Assembly (NCBI RefSeq): GCF_959029255.1
Contig: NZ_CAUFUE010000001.1
Coordinates: forward strand, 62,001-126,000
Length of the DNA stretch: 64,000 nucleotides
Direction of reading: 5' to 3'
Source of the DNA: an uncultured Bacteroides sp.
Lineage (GTDB): Bacteria > Bacteroidota > Bacteroidia > Bacteroidales > Bacteroidaceae
Under the pieces are notes generated by a model. It was given only the letters and a program-made list of their open reading frames with translations, searched no databases and was not told the DNA's origin. Positions within the stretch are counted from its first letter, which is position 1. Each line of letters starts with the position of its first letter. Shown in pieces: positions 43,462 through 52,864 of this stretch. Both the position numbers and the translations under genes were made by a program.

Positions 43462-44977
43462 CTACACGCGCCCAAGCAATTTCTTTACGGACAGTAGCCA
43501 CATAACGTGCCACTTCCTGTTTATCTTCTTCGGAGATGAAGATATTTTCCGAGAGTTCCTTGATGAGGTTATCCATTTTCAATTGGGCTGTTTCGAGTTC
43601 CGACTCATAATCACGTTCGGTAACAGAGACGTTTCCGAAGCTCAGTTGTTGCTCCTCTCCTCTTTTCAATCGTCTCATTGAAAAACGCACTCCGTTGATA
43701 TAGATATTACGGTCGTCCCTGAAAAGATTTACACGTTCCGCACCCTCTGTTTCCATCAGCTTAGGGTCGGAAAATGTACGGATAAGGGTACGCTTGGGGT
43801 TCAGAGGATCTGTATACATCACTCCGATAGCAGGTGCATCCTTAGGATTGTATTCTTTCAGGTTTTTGTAGTCTACAATAAATATATAGGTGTTTCCGGT
43901 ACCGTGGTTTTCCAGTTGATAATAGAAATAATCCGTAATCTGCAAATCATCGTCCCGGTGGTCACCGCTCTTACGGGCTTTTTCCAGTGCATCGCGTACA
44001 CGGCTGACTTTTAAATCGGATTTCAGAGAACGGGAAATGCAAGCTATTTCTTTCACAGAGAAAGCAAACAGGGCACGAATCAGTATTCTCCGGACGTCTT
44101 CACGTTCGTCGGGTTCGTTCCACAAACAATGGTAGATGGGTAGCATGTCTATCATTCCTACTTTTTCACGGTCATGTATGAAAGCAGATGTTTTTAGCAA
44201 CCTTACAATGTTTTTCCAGCGACGGTCGCTCACGTAGATATTGCGATGTACTTCCGAGCCTTCTATCTCTACTTTCTCCAGATTTTTACGGATAGTCGTG
44301 ATACAAGATAAGACCTCGGAGGATATCGTAATCTGTTTTATTTTCTTCTGCCACTCATTATATTCCTCATTGGAAATCTGCCATCGGGAGGTCATCTCTT
44401 CTTCATTACTATCGTCCAAAAGCATTTGCCGGAAAGCTTCTTCCTGCTTGACACAGGTGGAAACCACACGAACAAGAAAACGATCCCACAGCGCCTCCAA
44501 CCCTTCGCCCTGAGTAGGCAATTCGTTGCTTGCCGCAACAAGCAATTTTAAGGGGAGTTTCAGTTCCATGTCCCCATTGCGAAACAGCTTTTCATTGATT
44601 ACCGTCAACAAGGTATTTTGAATGGCAGGGCCGGCTTTCCATATTTCATCCAGGAAAACGACATCTGCCGTGGGCAAGTATCCGTCAATGGAACGTTCAT
44701 ATTTATCGGAAGACTTCAACCGGCTGATGCTTACCGGCCCGAAGATTTCATCGGGAGTGGAAAAACGGGACATCAGGTATTCAAAAGCTCTTGCATTGAC
44801 AAAGGCTCTCTTCAGTCTTCGCGCTACCATAGACTTTGCCACACCCGGAGGACCCAGTAACAGTATACTTTCACCAGCCAGAGCTGCCAGCAAGGACAGG
44901 CCGATTTCGGACTCTTTTTCGTAAACTCCCCGGTTCATGTCGTCAAGGAGTAATTGTATGCGTTCTCTTATTTTCAT
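43430..44977 (-). CDS. MoxR AAA+ ATPase, RavA-like
   Basis: A 515-residue MoxR-family AAA+ ATPase. Walker A GPPGVAKSM is at residues about 37-45 and Walker B VVFLDEIWKAGPA near 104-116, followed by SNELPTQGEGLEALWDRFLVR (sensor 1 and arginine finger region). The C-terminal part (about 330-500) resembles RavA's extra domain. It overlaps the end of cbiA by 4 bp (ATGA) and the VWA gene by 32 bp, so all are coupled. RavA-ViaA normally act on respiratory complexes in E. coli, but the position within a cobalamin operon suggests a role in metal insertion here. Confidence 0.88.
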   Translation of the reverse strand: MKIRERIQLLLDDMNRGVYEKESEIGLSLLAALAGESILLLGPPGVAKSMVARRLKRAFVNARAFEYLMSRFSTPDEIFGPVSISRLKSSDKYERSIDGYLPTADVVFLDEIWKAGPAIQNTLLTVINEKLFRNGDMELKLPLKLLVAASNELPTQGEGLEALWDRFLVRVVSTCVKQEEAFRQMLLDDSNEEEMTSRWQISNEEYNEWQKKIKQITISSEVLSCITTIRKNLEKVEIEGSEVHRNIYVSDRRWKNIVRLLKTSAFIHDREKVGMIDMLPIYHCLWNEPDEREDVRRILIRALFAFSVKEIACISRSLKSDLKVSRVRDALEKARKSGDHRDDDLQITDYFYYQLENHGTGNTYIFIVDYKNLKEYNPKDAPAIGVMYTDPLNPKRTLIRTFSDPKLMETEGAERVNLFRDDRNIYINGVRFSMRRLKRGEEQQLSFGNVSVTERDYESELETAQLKMDNLIKELSENIFISEEDKQEVARYVATVRKEIAWARVDVRKLRYGDE

Positions 44978-46323
44978 TGAAACAATTCCATCAGATTAAT
45001 TTCTCCCCAATATAGATGGGTATAACTAGCTATCACATTCTTATAACGGAAAACGGGGGTATCGACCGGTTGACCTTTGGCATTGTATACCTGTACAATA
45101 GAAGTGGGTATCGGTTGCCTTTCCGTCCGGAGGAATTGCGTATAATGAAACTCATGTCCACGCAGGCTTAATCCATTATAATCAAACTGACGGTAACCTA
45201 AACTAAGTTTCCGGTGCTGCTTTTGATTGGAAATGGAAAAAGGCAATGCCTGTACCGTATGGCGGAAAACACCTCTTGACTGTGACAGTTCATCGAGGCA
45301 AATACCTTGTGAAAGATACATCATCCCTCCACATTCGGCCAATACTCGTCCTCCGGCTTCTATATATTCCCGGATGGATGTAAGTGCCCGGGTTGCCTGA
45401 GAAAGTTTTTCCACATGTTTCTCGGGATAACCACCGGGTAAATAAAGAAAATCGGTTTCAACCGGAAGAGGCTGATTGTCTTCCGGATTGAAAAAAGCGA
45501 CCGTACCCATGCTATGCAGAATGTCAAGATGCTCCGCATATAAAAAAGAAAAGGATTCTTCATTGCGGGCAACTGTGATATTGCATCTCCCGGATGGTTG
45601 TAAGCAGGAGACTTTGCCGTTATTCCCGGATATTTCTTCCGGGAGCGGCAATGACGAAATTTTCAGTAAATGCTTCCAGTCAATATAGCGGTCTATTAAA
45701 TCAATCAGGCGGGTAGTCGTTTCCGCTGTTTCTTGCTTACTGAAATCCAATCCCAGATAACGTGAATCTTGCTCTAACATTTTCTCTTTGGGAAGATATC
45801 CCAAACAAGTGAGCTGCAAGTCCTCACAAACTTCCCGTAGCATTTCATAATGTCGCGGAGAACCTACACGGTTGAAGATGACTCCCGCGATATGTACGTC
45901 CGGACGGAAATGCATGAAACCGGACAGAAGCGGTGCCATGGAATAAGCGGCTGATTGGGCATTCACCACCAATACGACGGGTAAGTGCAACAATGCCGCA
46001 ATCTCTGCCGAAGAACCTTTATCACGATCATATCCATCGTACATTCCCATCATGCCCTCCACCACACAGACGTCGGCATCCGAGGCGTAACGGGCATAGA
46101 GTTGGCGTACATGGCCGTATGAAGCCATAAATGTATCCAAATTAATGGACGAACGTCTACAAACAGCCGAGTGGTACTTGGTGTCAATATAATCGGGACC
46201 GCATTTAAAAGGCTGTACTTTCAATCCTTTTTTTACAAGTAGCGCCATCAGTCCACGGCTGATGGTGGTCTTCCCACTGCCGGAGGTAGGAGCTGCAATC
46301 AGAAACTGAGGAGTCGTAGGCAT
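44974..46323 (-). CDS. cbiA: Cobyrinic acid a,c-diamide synthase
   Basis: A 449-residue glutamine-dependent ligase. The N-terminal ATP-binding segment is IAAPTSGSGKTTISRGLM (residues 9-26), with QPFKCGPDYID (about 37-47) and VEGMMGMYDG (about 89-98) following. The C-terminal glutaminase nucleophile is in LAECGGMMYLS (about 329-339). It amidates the a and c carboxylates of cobyrinic or Co-cobyrinic acid. It is first in the operon with the RavA/ViaA-like pair and the adenosyltransferase. A possible -7 element on the minus strand is at 46386-46379 (TACCTTTG) upstream; the -33 match is weak. Confidence 0.94.
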   Translation of the reverse strand: MPTTPQFLIAAPTSGSGKTTISRGLMALLVKKGLKVQPFKCGPDYIDTKYHSAVCRRSSINLDTFMASYGHVRQLYARYASDADVCVVEGMMGMYDGYDRDKGSSAEIAALLHLPVVLVVNAQSAAYSMAPLLSGFMHFRPDVHIAGVIFNRVGSPRHYEMLREVCEDLQLTCLGYLPKEKMLEQDSRYLGLDFSKQETAETTTRLIDLIDRYIDWKHLLKISSLPLPEEISGNNGKVSCLQPSGRCNITVARNEESFSFLYAEHLDILHSMGTVAFFNPEDNQPLPVETDFLYLPGGYPEKHVEKLSQATRALTSIREYIEAGGRVLAECGGMMYLSQGICLDELSQSRGVFRHTVQALPFSISNQKQHRKLSLGYRQFDYNGLSLRGHEFHYTQFLRTERQPIPTSIVQVYNAKGQPVDTPVFRYKNVIASYTHLYWGEINLMELFQ

Positions 46324-46438
46324 TTTATATATTTACGATTTACAATATACGATTGAAGTTAGACATACATTTCTTGCGCAAAGGTAAACATATCTCCGAC
46401 AAAAGCTTTATCTTAGCTGCCAAAATAAAATAATTGCT

Positions 46439-47869
46439 ATGATAACCGACGAACTTAAAAAACTCTACATCACACATACCGGACATGAACCGGAAACTAT
46501 TGATGAACTCCCCTCTTCCGGCTCTAACCGCCGCTATTTCCGTCTCACCGGAAACCCTACTCTGATTGGAGTCAGCGGTGAGTCTGTAGAAGAGAACCGC
46601 GCTTTTCTTTATATGGCGGAGCATTTTCGCCAAAAAGGTTTGCCTGTTCCACAAGTATATATCCGCTCCAATGATGATATCTATTATTTGCAGGAAGATT
46701 TAGGGGACACACTGCTTTTCAATGCCATAGAGAAAGGGCGTAAAACCAGTGTATTCGGTGAAGATGAAAAACAGTTACTGCGCAAGACTATTCGTTTATT
46801 ACCTGCCATACAGTTTGCCGGAGCCGACGGAATGGACTTCTCTTATTGCTATCCGCAGGCAGAATTTAACAGCCGTTCAATCTTATGGGACTTGAACTAC
46901 TTTAAATATTGTTTCCTGAAAGCTACAGGCATGGATTTCCAGGAAGACCGTCTGGAAGACGATTTTCAAAAGATGTCCGATGTGTTGCTTCGCAGCAGTT
47001 CGGCAACTTTTATGTATCGGGACTTTCAAAGCCGTAATGTAATGATTAAGGACGGTGAGCCTTGGTTGATTGATTTTCAAGGAGGACGTAAAGGCCCTGT
47101 TTATTATGACGTCGCTTCATTTCTGTGGCAAGCCAAGGCAAACTATCCCGAAAGCCTGCGCAAAGAACTGTTGAAGGAATATATTGAAGCGTTACGTAAG
47201 TATCAGCCTGTAGACGAAGCGTATTTCTATGGACAGCTACGTCATTTTGTCCTATTCCGCACCATGCAGGTATTGGGGGCTTACGGTTTCCGGGGTTACT
47301 TCGAGAAGAAGCCTCACTTTATTCAAAGTGTACCGTTTGCCATCGAAAACCTGCGTCGATTATTGCAAGAGCCCTATCCCGAGTATCCTTACCTCTGCAA
47401 AGTATTACGTGAGCTTACCGAATTGAAACAATTCACCGACGACCTGCAAAAACGTCGCTTAGTAGTGAAGGTTACCAGTTTTGCCTATAAGAAAGGTATT
47501 CCTGAAGACTCATCCGGTAATGGCGGTGGATTTGTGTTCGATTGCCGTGCCGTGAACAACCCCGGAAAATATGAGCGATATAAACCGTTCACCGGATTGG
47601 ATGAACCGGTCATTCGTTTTCTGGAAGATGATGGGGAAATCACCACTTTCCTTGAGCATGCATACGCTTTGGTGGACGCATCCGTAAAACGCTACATGGA
47701 GCGTGGTTTCACAAATCTCTCCATCTGTTTTGGCTGCACCGGTGGGCAACATCGTTCGGTATATTCGGCACAGCATCTGGCTGAACATTTAAATCAGAAG
47801 TTTGGAGTACAGGTGAACCTTATTCATAGGGAACAAAACATTGAACAGACATTCAAATCGAAACAATAA
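46439..47869 (+). CDS. AmgK-like sugar kinase fused to RapZ C-terminal domain
   Basis: A 476-residue two-domain protein. Residues about 1-325 are an aminoglycoside-phosphotransferase-like kinase: catalytic loop YRDFQSRNVMI (about 195-205) and metal-binding LIDFQGGRKGP (about 212-222), as in AmgK, which phosphorylates N-acetylmuramate. Residues about 340-476 match the C-terminal domain of RapZ: LVVKVTSFAYKKGIP, FVFDCRAVNNPG, and FGCTGGQHRSVY. In RapZ that domain senses or binds glucosamine-6-phosphate. The next gene, 5 bp away, is MurU-like, which supports the MurNAc salvage reading. Which part controls which is not clear. Confidence 0.85.
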   Translation: MITDELKKLYITHTGHEPETIDELPSSGSNRRYFRLTGNPTLIGVSGESVEENRAFLYMAEHFRQKGLPVPQVYIRSNDDIYYLQEDLGDTLLFNAIEKGRKTSVFGEDEKQLLRKTIRLLPAIQFAGADGMDFSYCYPQAEFNSRSILWDLNYFKYCFLKATGMDFQEDRLEDDFQKMSDVLLRSSSATFMYRDFQSRNVMIKDGEPWLIDFQGGRKGPVYYDVASFLWQAKANYPESLRKELLKEYIEALRKYQPVDEAYFYGQLRHFVLFRTMQVLGAYGFRGYFEKKPHFIQSVPFAIENLRRLLQEPYPEYPYLCKVLRELTELKQFTDDLQKRRLVVKVTSFAYKKGIPEDSSGNGGGFVFDCRAVNNPGKYERYKPFTGLDEPVIRFLEDDGEITTFLEHAYALVDASVKRYMERGFTNLSICFGCTGGQHRSVYSAQHLAEHLNQKFGVQVNLIHREQNIEQTFKSKQ

Positions 47870-47874
47870 TATCA

Positions 47875-48612
47875 ATGAAAGCCATGATTTTCGCCGCCGG
47901 TCTGGGCACCCGCTTACGCCCACTGACGGACAATATGCCCAAGGCGCTCGTTCCGGTAGCCGGAAAGCCCATGCTGGAACGAGTGATATTACGATTAAAA
48001 GAAGCCGGTTTCGAGGATATCACCATCAATATTCATCACTTCGGAGAGCAGATTATCGAGTTCCTTCGTGCCAATGACAGCTTCGGCTTGAACATCCATA
48101 TCAGCGATGAACGCGGTATGCTGCTTGATACCGGTGGCGGCATCAAGAAAGCCCGTCCTTTTTTGGATGGTAACGAACCGTTTCTCGTTCATAATGCAGA
48201 TATCCTGACTGATATAGATTTGACAGCCTTCTATCGCCATCATCAGGAAAGTGGTGTGGAAGCAACCTTGCTTGTCAGTGAAAGAAAAACATCCCGTTAT
48301 CTCTTATTCGATGATAGTTATAACCTGCATGGATGGATAAATAAGTCTACCGGAGAAATAAAGCCGGAGGGATTTAATTATCACGAAGGAAATTACAAAG
48401 AATTAGCATTTGGCGGTATACATGTCATTTCTCCTTCCCTATTCCGCTATATGGAAAATGAACAGTGGACAGGAAAATTCTCTATTATTCCATTCTACCT
48501 GTCCATCTGTCAACATGCAGCCATACAAGGTTATCCGCTCCAAGGTTTCCAATGGTTTGATATAGGAAAACCGGAAACATTGGCGAAAGCTGAAGAATTT
48601 TACAAAAAATAA
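47875..48612 (+). CDS. murU: Nucleotidyltransferase, probable MurNAc-1-phosphate uridylyltransferase
   Basis: A 245-residue NTP transferase. N-terminus FAAGLGTRLRPLTDNMPKAL (residues 5-24) is the nucleotide-binding signature; DTGGGIKKA (about 84-92) and HNADILTDID (about 102-111) match MurU. A family homologue makes UDP-MurNAc from MurNAc-1-phosphate and UTP, bypassing de novo synthesis. Its partner AmgK-like gene is immediately upstream and the pair would be one operon. Length and motifs would also fit a mannose-1-phosphate guanylyltransferase; the neighbour decides in favour of MurU. Confidence 0.78.
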   Translation: MKAMIFAAGLGTRLRPLTDNMPKALVPVAGKPMLERVILRLKEAGFEDITINIHHFGEQIIEFLRANDSFGLNIHISDERGMLLDTGGGIKKARPFLDGNEPFLVHNADILTDIDLTAFYRHHQESGVEATLLVSERKTSRYLLFDDSYNLHGWINKSTGEIKPEGFNYHEGNYKELAFGGIHVISPSLFRYMENEQWTGKFSIIPFYLSICQHAAIQGYPLQGFQWFDIGKPETLAKAEEFYKK

Positions 48613-48633
48613 TGTCTATATATACTTTTTTTC

Positions 48634-48641
48634 TATCTTTG
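48634..48641 (+). promoter_or_regulatory. -7 element upstream of the first B12 riboswitch
   Basis: TATCTTTG matches TAnnTTTG and lies about 15-20 bp before the riboswitch starts. The -33 match is weak. Confidence 0.55.
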
Positions 48642-48654
48642 CCCACGGAATTGG

Positions 48655-48830
48655 CAATCGGAAGGCATATCTGCCTGCCGATGCAAGGGAATCCGGTGTG
48701 AAACCGGAGCTGTACCTGCAGCTGTAATCCTCATTAAAAATGTCTGTAACCACAGAAACCACTGTTGCGGCGACGCAATGGGAAGGTAGTACAGACAGAG
48801 GAGAGCCAGAATACCTACCAACTTCCATGA
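48655..48830 (+). promoter_or_regulatory. Cobalamin riboswitch upstream of btuB-like gene
   Basis: The conserved B12-box parts are present in order: GCAAGGGAATCCGGTG, the AAACCGGAGCTGTACCTGCAG stem arms (split over 48701-48723), CTGTAATCC, then CCACTG near 48759, ATGGGAAGG near 48779, and the closing AGCCAGAATACC near 48804-48817. It sits upstream of a TonB-dependent receptor, so B12 should shut off its translation or transcription. The remainder up to 48971 has no further feature that I can name. Confidence 0.95.
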
Positions 48831-48971
48831 CTAGAGTACGTAGCTTCCAGGATTAGAAGCAATGTCCCCCATACTATAATAATAGGTATCCTATTTTATC
48901 CTTTCGGGTCATTATTGTTTGCAATTAGAAGCGACGTACCGTTTTTATTTATTCAATAAAATCGGTAAACG

Positions 48972-51032
48972 ATGGAACACAAGTATTGGCTTGGGGCAAT
49001 GCTATTGTGCATCATGCAATCTGCATCCGCACAAAGTATTCTCAGTAAAGACGAGAAAGAACTGTCGCTACTGCTCAATGAAGTGGTAGTGACGGGTACA
49101 GGTACGGAACATTATCTCAAAGACGCTCCGGTGCAGACCGAAGTTATCACCGGAAAGGCATTGGAACAATATCAAGCCCGTAGTATAGACGATTTATTGA
49201 GCGGACTTTGTCCATCGCTTACCTTTCACGATGGAGATATGGGGAGCCATATCCAGTTGAATGGGCTCAGCAACGACTATCTCCTCATCATGATTAATGG
49301 AAAACGCATGAATGGAGACATCGGCGGCCAGAACGATTTGAATCAACTGAACCCCGATAATATTGAACGTATCGAGATTGTGAAAGGTGCGGCTTCATCA
49401 CTCTACGGTAGCGATGCCATTGCCGGGGTTATCAATATCATCACCAAACGCAACAGGGAAAAAATGGAATTGAGCAGTACTACCCGTGTAGGCGAACATG
49501 GCGATGTGCGCCAAAGCAGTAGTTTTGGTTTCAAGTATGGAAAGCTGAAATCTGTGACCGGAATCAATTTCCGCCATACGGATGGTTGGCGTAACACTGA
49601 CATGCAGTGGGATCAGAACCAATTAAAATCAGGTTCCACCTTGCAGACCGTAAACCGCTCTACCAACTACACACTGTCCCAGAACTTGGAATGGCAAGTC
49701 AATCGTAAACTGAACCTCACAGCCGAAGGTACTTATTACGAGCGATGGGTGATGCGCTCACACGGTGCTTGGAAGTATCTGTCCAATGATTTTTACTATC
49801 GCAACTATACCCTTGCAGCAGGAGGTAAATATAAACTGAACAACCGCAATTATATTACCGCTGATTTTACATACGGACGTTATGGATATTTTTACGATTA
49901 TAAGTTGAACGAATATACCGATTACTTTATCGATAATAAAGACCACGACCGAATCACTTACTTTGCCGGACAGCGCATCAAGCAAAGTATCCAGAAACAA
50001 GCATTGGCACAGGTGAAAGGAATCTTCTACTTCGGCGATCGGCATATCTTGAATACCGGAATAGAATACCAATACAATCATTTGGAGTCACCCCACCGAA
50101 TCGAAGGTAACGCAGCCTCCGTCTATACTCTCGCCGCATACGCCCAAGAAGAATGGACCGCCACGGAACATTTCATATTGACAGCCGGTGTGCGCGGTAC
50201 TCAACATAAAGAGACCGGACTGAATCTCAGTCCGAAGGTATCTACACTTTATAAAGCGGGGGACTTCAACTTGAGAGCTTCTTATTCCTTGGGCTACAAA
50301 GCTCCTACCATCAAAGAACTTTATTATAATTATAGCGGTGTCATCGGCGGCGGTTCATTGACTGCTTACCATGGTAATACCGACCTCAAAGCCCAGACTT
50401 CACAATACGTCTCGGCAGGTATCGAATATGTGGGTAAAAAGTTTCAGGCAAGCCTGACCGGCTATATGAACCATATTCACAATATGATTGAACTGGTTGA
50501 AATACCGGTTAGTTCTGAGGAAAAATTCCTTGAGATAGAAAAGAGCAAGCAATACAAGAATCTGACAAAAGCGCGTATCTACGGCATGGACTTCAGTTTC
50601 AATTATCACCCCACAAAAGATATTGCTTTAGGAGGAGGATACAGTTATGCCGACCCTAAGGCACAATATCCCAATAAAGGTGATGATTACCTTAAGTACC
50701 TTTATATCGATGCCACCTCCAACCATAATATTACGTTTAATGCTACCTGGCGGCATTCATGGAATAGTTATTTGCTGAGAGTCGGTATCTATGGCAAGTA
50801 CCAGTCCACCCGCCATTACATCAACGATAACAATGCCGATGCTTTCCAAACCTGGCGCATCAATACTGCCCATTCCCTGCTGAAAATGAAGAATTGGTCA
50901 CTGACGATGAATGTTGGCGTAGATAATCTTTTTGATTATGTAGACCGTACCCCCTTCGGGCGCAACCGTGCAACTTCCACCCCAGGAAGAAATTTCTATG
51001 CATCGGCACTGATTAAATTCAAGAATAAATAA
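48972..51032 (+). CDS. btuB: TonB-dependent receptor, BtuB-like
   Basis: A 686-residue outer-membrane receptor. Signal peptide to about residue 20 (SASAQ), plug domain with NEVVVTGTGTEHYLKDAPVQ (about 37-56, including the TonB-box region) and IERIEIVKGAASSLYGSDAI (about 131-150), then a 22-strand barrel ending in FYASALIKFKNK. It lacks an N-terminal carboxypeptidase-regulatory-like domain, unlike SusC-type receptors. The B12 riboswitch directly upstream identifies corrinoids as the likely substrate. The following gene is a lipoprotein CbiK. Confidence 0.9.
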   Translation: MEHKYWLGAMLLCIMQSASAQSILSKDEKELSLLLNEVVVTGTGTEHYLKDAPVQTEVITGKALEQYQARSIDDLLSGLCPSLTFHDGDMGSHIQLNGLSNDYLLIMINGKRMNGDIGGQNDLNQLNPDNIERIEIVKGAASSLYGSDAIAGVINIITKRNREKMELSSTTRVGEHGDVRQSSSFGFKYGKLKSVTGINFRHTDGWRNTDMQWDQNQLKSGSTLQTVNRSTNYTLSQNLEWQVNRKLNLTAEGTYYERWVMRSHGAWKYLSNDFYYRNYTLAAGGKYKLNNRNYITADFTYGRYGYFYDYKLNEYTDYFIDNKDHDRITYFAGQRIKQSIQKQALAQVKGIFYFGDRHILNTGIEYQYNHLESPHRIEGNAASVYTLAAYAQEEWTATEHFILTAGVRGTQHKETGLNLSPKVSTLYKAGDFNLRASYSLGYKAPTIKELYYNYSGVIGGGSLTAYHGNTDLKAQTSQYVSAGIEYVGKKFQASLTGYMNHIHNMIELVEIPVSSEEKFLEIEKSKQYKNLTKARIYGMDFSFNYHPTKDIALGGGYSYADPKAQYPNKGDDYLKYLYIDATSNHNITFNATWRHSWNSYLLRVGIYGKYQSTRHYINDNNADAFQTWRINTAHSLLKMKNWSLTMNVGVDNLFDYVDRTPFGRNRATSTPGRNFYASALIKFKNK

Positions 51033-51095
51033 TAAGTAGATATCCATCATTATTTAATGATTCATTCATAGTTTATAAATCTAATTCATTATCAC

Positions 51096-52286
51096 ATGAA
51101 AAAGTTTAAGTATTACTTGATGGCAGCTCTCGTGGCAGCCACAACTTGCACAGGATTTACATCCTGTAGTGACAACGACGATGAAGAAAGTACGGACAAT
51201 CCGGCAATAGCAATCGTGACTAAGACTAAGAAGCACGACACTGCCCTTCTACTATGTACTTTCGGAAGTACCTACAACGAATCGCTCACCGTCTATGAAG
51301 ATGTCATCAGCGACTTCAAAGCCAAGTTCCCTGACACTGACATCTACATGTCTTTCACCTCGCGTACTTGTATCAATCGCGCTGAAGCATCTACCGGAGA
51401 AGCGCGCTACAAACTGGACCATTGGCTGAAGGCCATCGGCAATGCCGGATACACACGTGTCGCTGTGCAGTCACTCCATGTCATCCCCGGTGAGGAATAC
51501 CTTTCATTGATGAACACCGATATCAAAAAGAATTTCATGATTGATTGGTTCCCGCATATCGACGTGTTGAAAGGCGCCAATTTGCTTTCTACCGACGAGG
51601 ATACAAAAGAAGTAGCTAAGGTGCTTTACGCCCACTACAAGGAGAAACTGTCAAGTAAAAGCAATCTTGTTCTCCTCATGGGGCACGGTAACCCCGACAA
51701 AAATTACAATGCCAACAGTAAATACAAAGAAACGCAAGAAGCTTTGCAAGCCCTTGCCGCTAATAAAAACATCTTTGTTGGTACTGTTGACTATGGAAAC
51801 ATGCTTTTCTGGCCTAAAGAAGAGGAAGAAGAGAGCAAAGACAGAATACCTGCAAGCGAAATCGGACAATATCCCAATTGTATCTACTCTCAAATTATGA
51901 AATACTGTGCAGACAACAATCTGGAGCCTAAAAATGTAAATGTATATCTTGCTCCTTTCATGTCAATCGCCGGAGACCATGCTCACAATGACCTTTGGGG
52001 CATAGAAGCTATGGCAGAAGGAGACGATTTAAGCAAAGTAGAACTCAATACCAACGAATTCAGCTGGCGTGAACGTTTGGAGAAAATCGGTTTCAAAGTA
52101 GATAGAACATTTGAAGCCCATCCTGTAGGCCAAGCCGGTGCCGATCATGGTATTAAGGATGGTTGCGGTATCAAGGCGCTGGGCAGTTATCCTGAAATCC
52201 GTAAGATTTGGGTGAACCATCTGTACGAAAACTGGAACGACGACAGCGCTTGGGAAAATGGTGAAGGTTATCAAGCGGAAGAATAA
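51096..52286 (+). CDS. Lipoprotein CbiK-like sirohydrochlorin cobaltochelatase
   Basis: A 396-residue lipoprotein: signal peptide with lipobox FTSC (Cys24), an acidic linker, then a CbiK-type chelatase fold (HDTALLLCTFGSTY near residues 47-60). The usual His-Glu-His metal site is found as His197 in MGHGN, Asp232 in GTVDYG, where the glutamate of CbiK is expected, and His295 in AGDHAHND. A charged insert (KEEEEESKDR, about 241-250) follows the Asp. Cytoplasmic CbiK inserts Co2+ into sirohydrochlorin; periplasmic forms are known in Desulfovibrio. This one sits downstream of a B12-riboswitch and receptor, outside the inner membrane. Glu to Asp change may alter the metal or reaction. Confidence 0.85.
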   Translation: MKKFKYYLMAALVAATTCTGFTSCSDNDDEESTDNPAIAIVTKTKKHDTALLLCTFGSTYNESLTVYEDVISDFKAKFPDTDIYMSFTSRTCINRAEASTGEARYKLDHWLKAIGNAGYTRVAVQSLHVIPGEEYLSLMNTDIKKNFMIDWFPHIDVLKGANLLSTDEDTKEVAKVLYAHYKEKLSSKSNLVLLMGHGNPDKNYNANSKYKETQEALQALAANKNIFVGTVDYGNMLFWPKEEEEESKDRIPASEIGQYPNCIYSQIMKYCADNNLEPKNVNVYLAPFMSIAGDHAHNDLWGIEAMAEGDDLSKVELNTNEFSWRERLEKIGFKVDRTFEAHPVGQAGADHGIKDGCGIKALGSYPEIRKIWVNHLYENWNDDSAWENGEGYQAEE

Positions 52287-52319
52287 CAAAAATAGCCGTT
52301 CTAATTTCTTTTATAAGTA

Positions 52320-52370
52320 AACCCGACACACAATCCAATAAGAATTGGAAGTGTGCCGGGTTCTTTTCTT
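52320..52370. terminator. Bidirectional terminator between cbiK-like and nrdG genes
   Basis: AACCCG (52320-52325) pairs with CGGGTT (52357-52362), CACAC with GTGTG inside, and TCCAAT with ATTGGA at the top, followed by CTTTTCTT on the plus strand. It separates two converging genes and has T/A-rich flanks on both sides. Confidence 0.85.
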
Positions 52371-52405
52371 AAGGTTCAGCTTTAGTTAGAAGAGAGAATT
52401 TATGT

Positions 52406-52864
52406 TTACCGTTTAAACCGATATGTAATATCATTAAAAACACCATTATCAATACGATACAACCGTTGGTTGGTACGCTCGGATTTCAGGCCGCCAAGAC
52501 TTTCAATATACGGGCCTAATTTGATATACCGGAAATACTGTGTATTAAAACCGACAGGTAACTCCGGTTTTCCTGAATACCATCCTACTTTAATAGCCGG
52601 TCGATTACCGAGAAATTGAGCCAGTCGTGCCACTTCGGCAGGTTCGGCATCTCCACCCATAAAACAAACGCAAGTGATAGAATTGCCATACTTTTCAAGA
52701 AGTACCGACAAACTCTCTTCTGTCAGTAACTCTCCCACATTCTCCATTAAATAAGCACTATGACAACCCTTACATTTGTTGGGACAGTTGGAAATATTGA
52801 TTGCCAACGTCACCTCATCCGGTATTTCCTGGAAAACAATATCATAATCAGTGTAACGGAGCAT
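52406..52864 (-). CDS. nrdG: Anaerobic ribonucleotide reductase activating protein
   Basis: A 152-residue radical-SAM activase. The cluster motif CPNKCKGCHS (residues about 28-37; CxxxCxxC) and the FMGGDAEP segment identify it as NrdG. It makes the glycyl radical on NrdD with S-adenosylmethionine under anaerobic conditions. It overlaps the end of nrdD by 17 bp and is therefore cotranscribed from the B12-riboswitch leader upstream of nrdD. Confidence 0.93.
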   Translation of the reverse strand: MLRYTDYDIVFQEIPDEVTLAINISNCPNKCKGCHSAYLMENVGELLTEESLSVLLEKYGNSITCVCFMGGDAEPAEVARLAQFLGNRPAIKVGWYSGKPELPVGFNTQYFRYIKLGPYIESLGGLKSERTNQRLYRIDNGVFNDITYRFKR

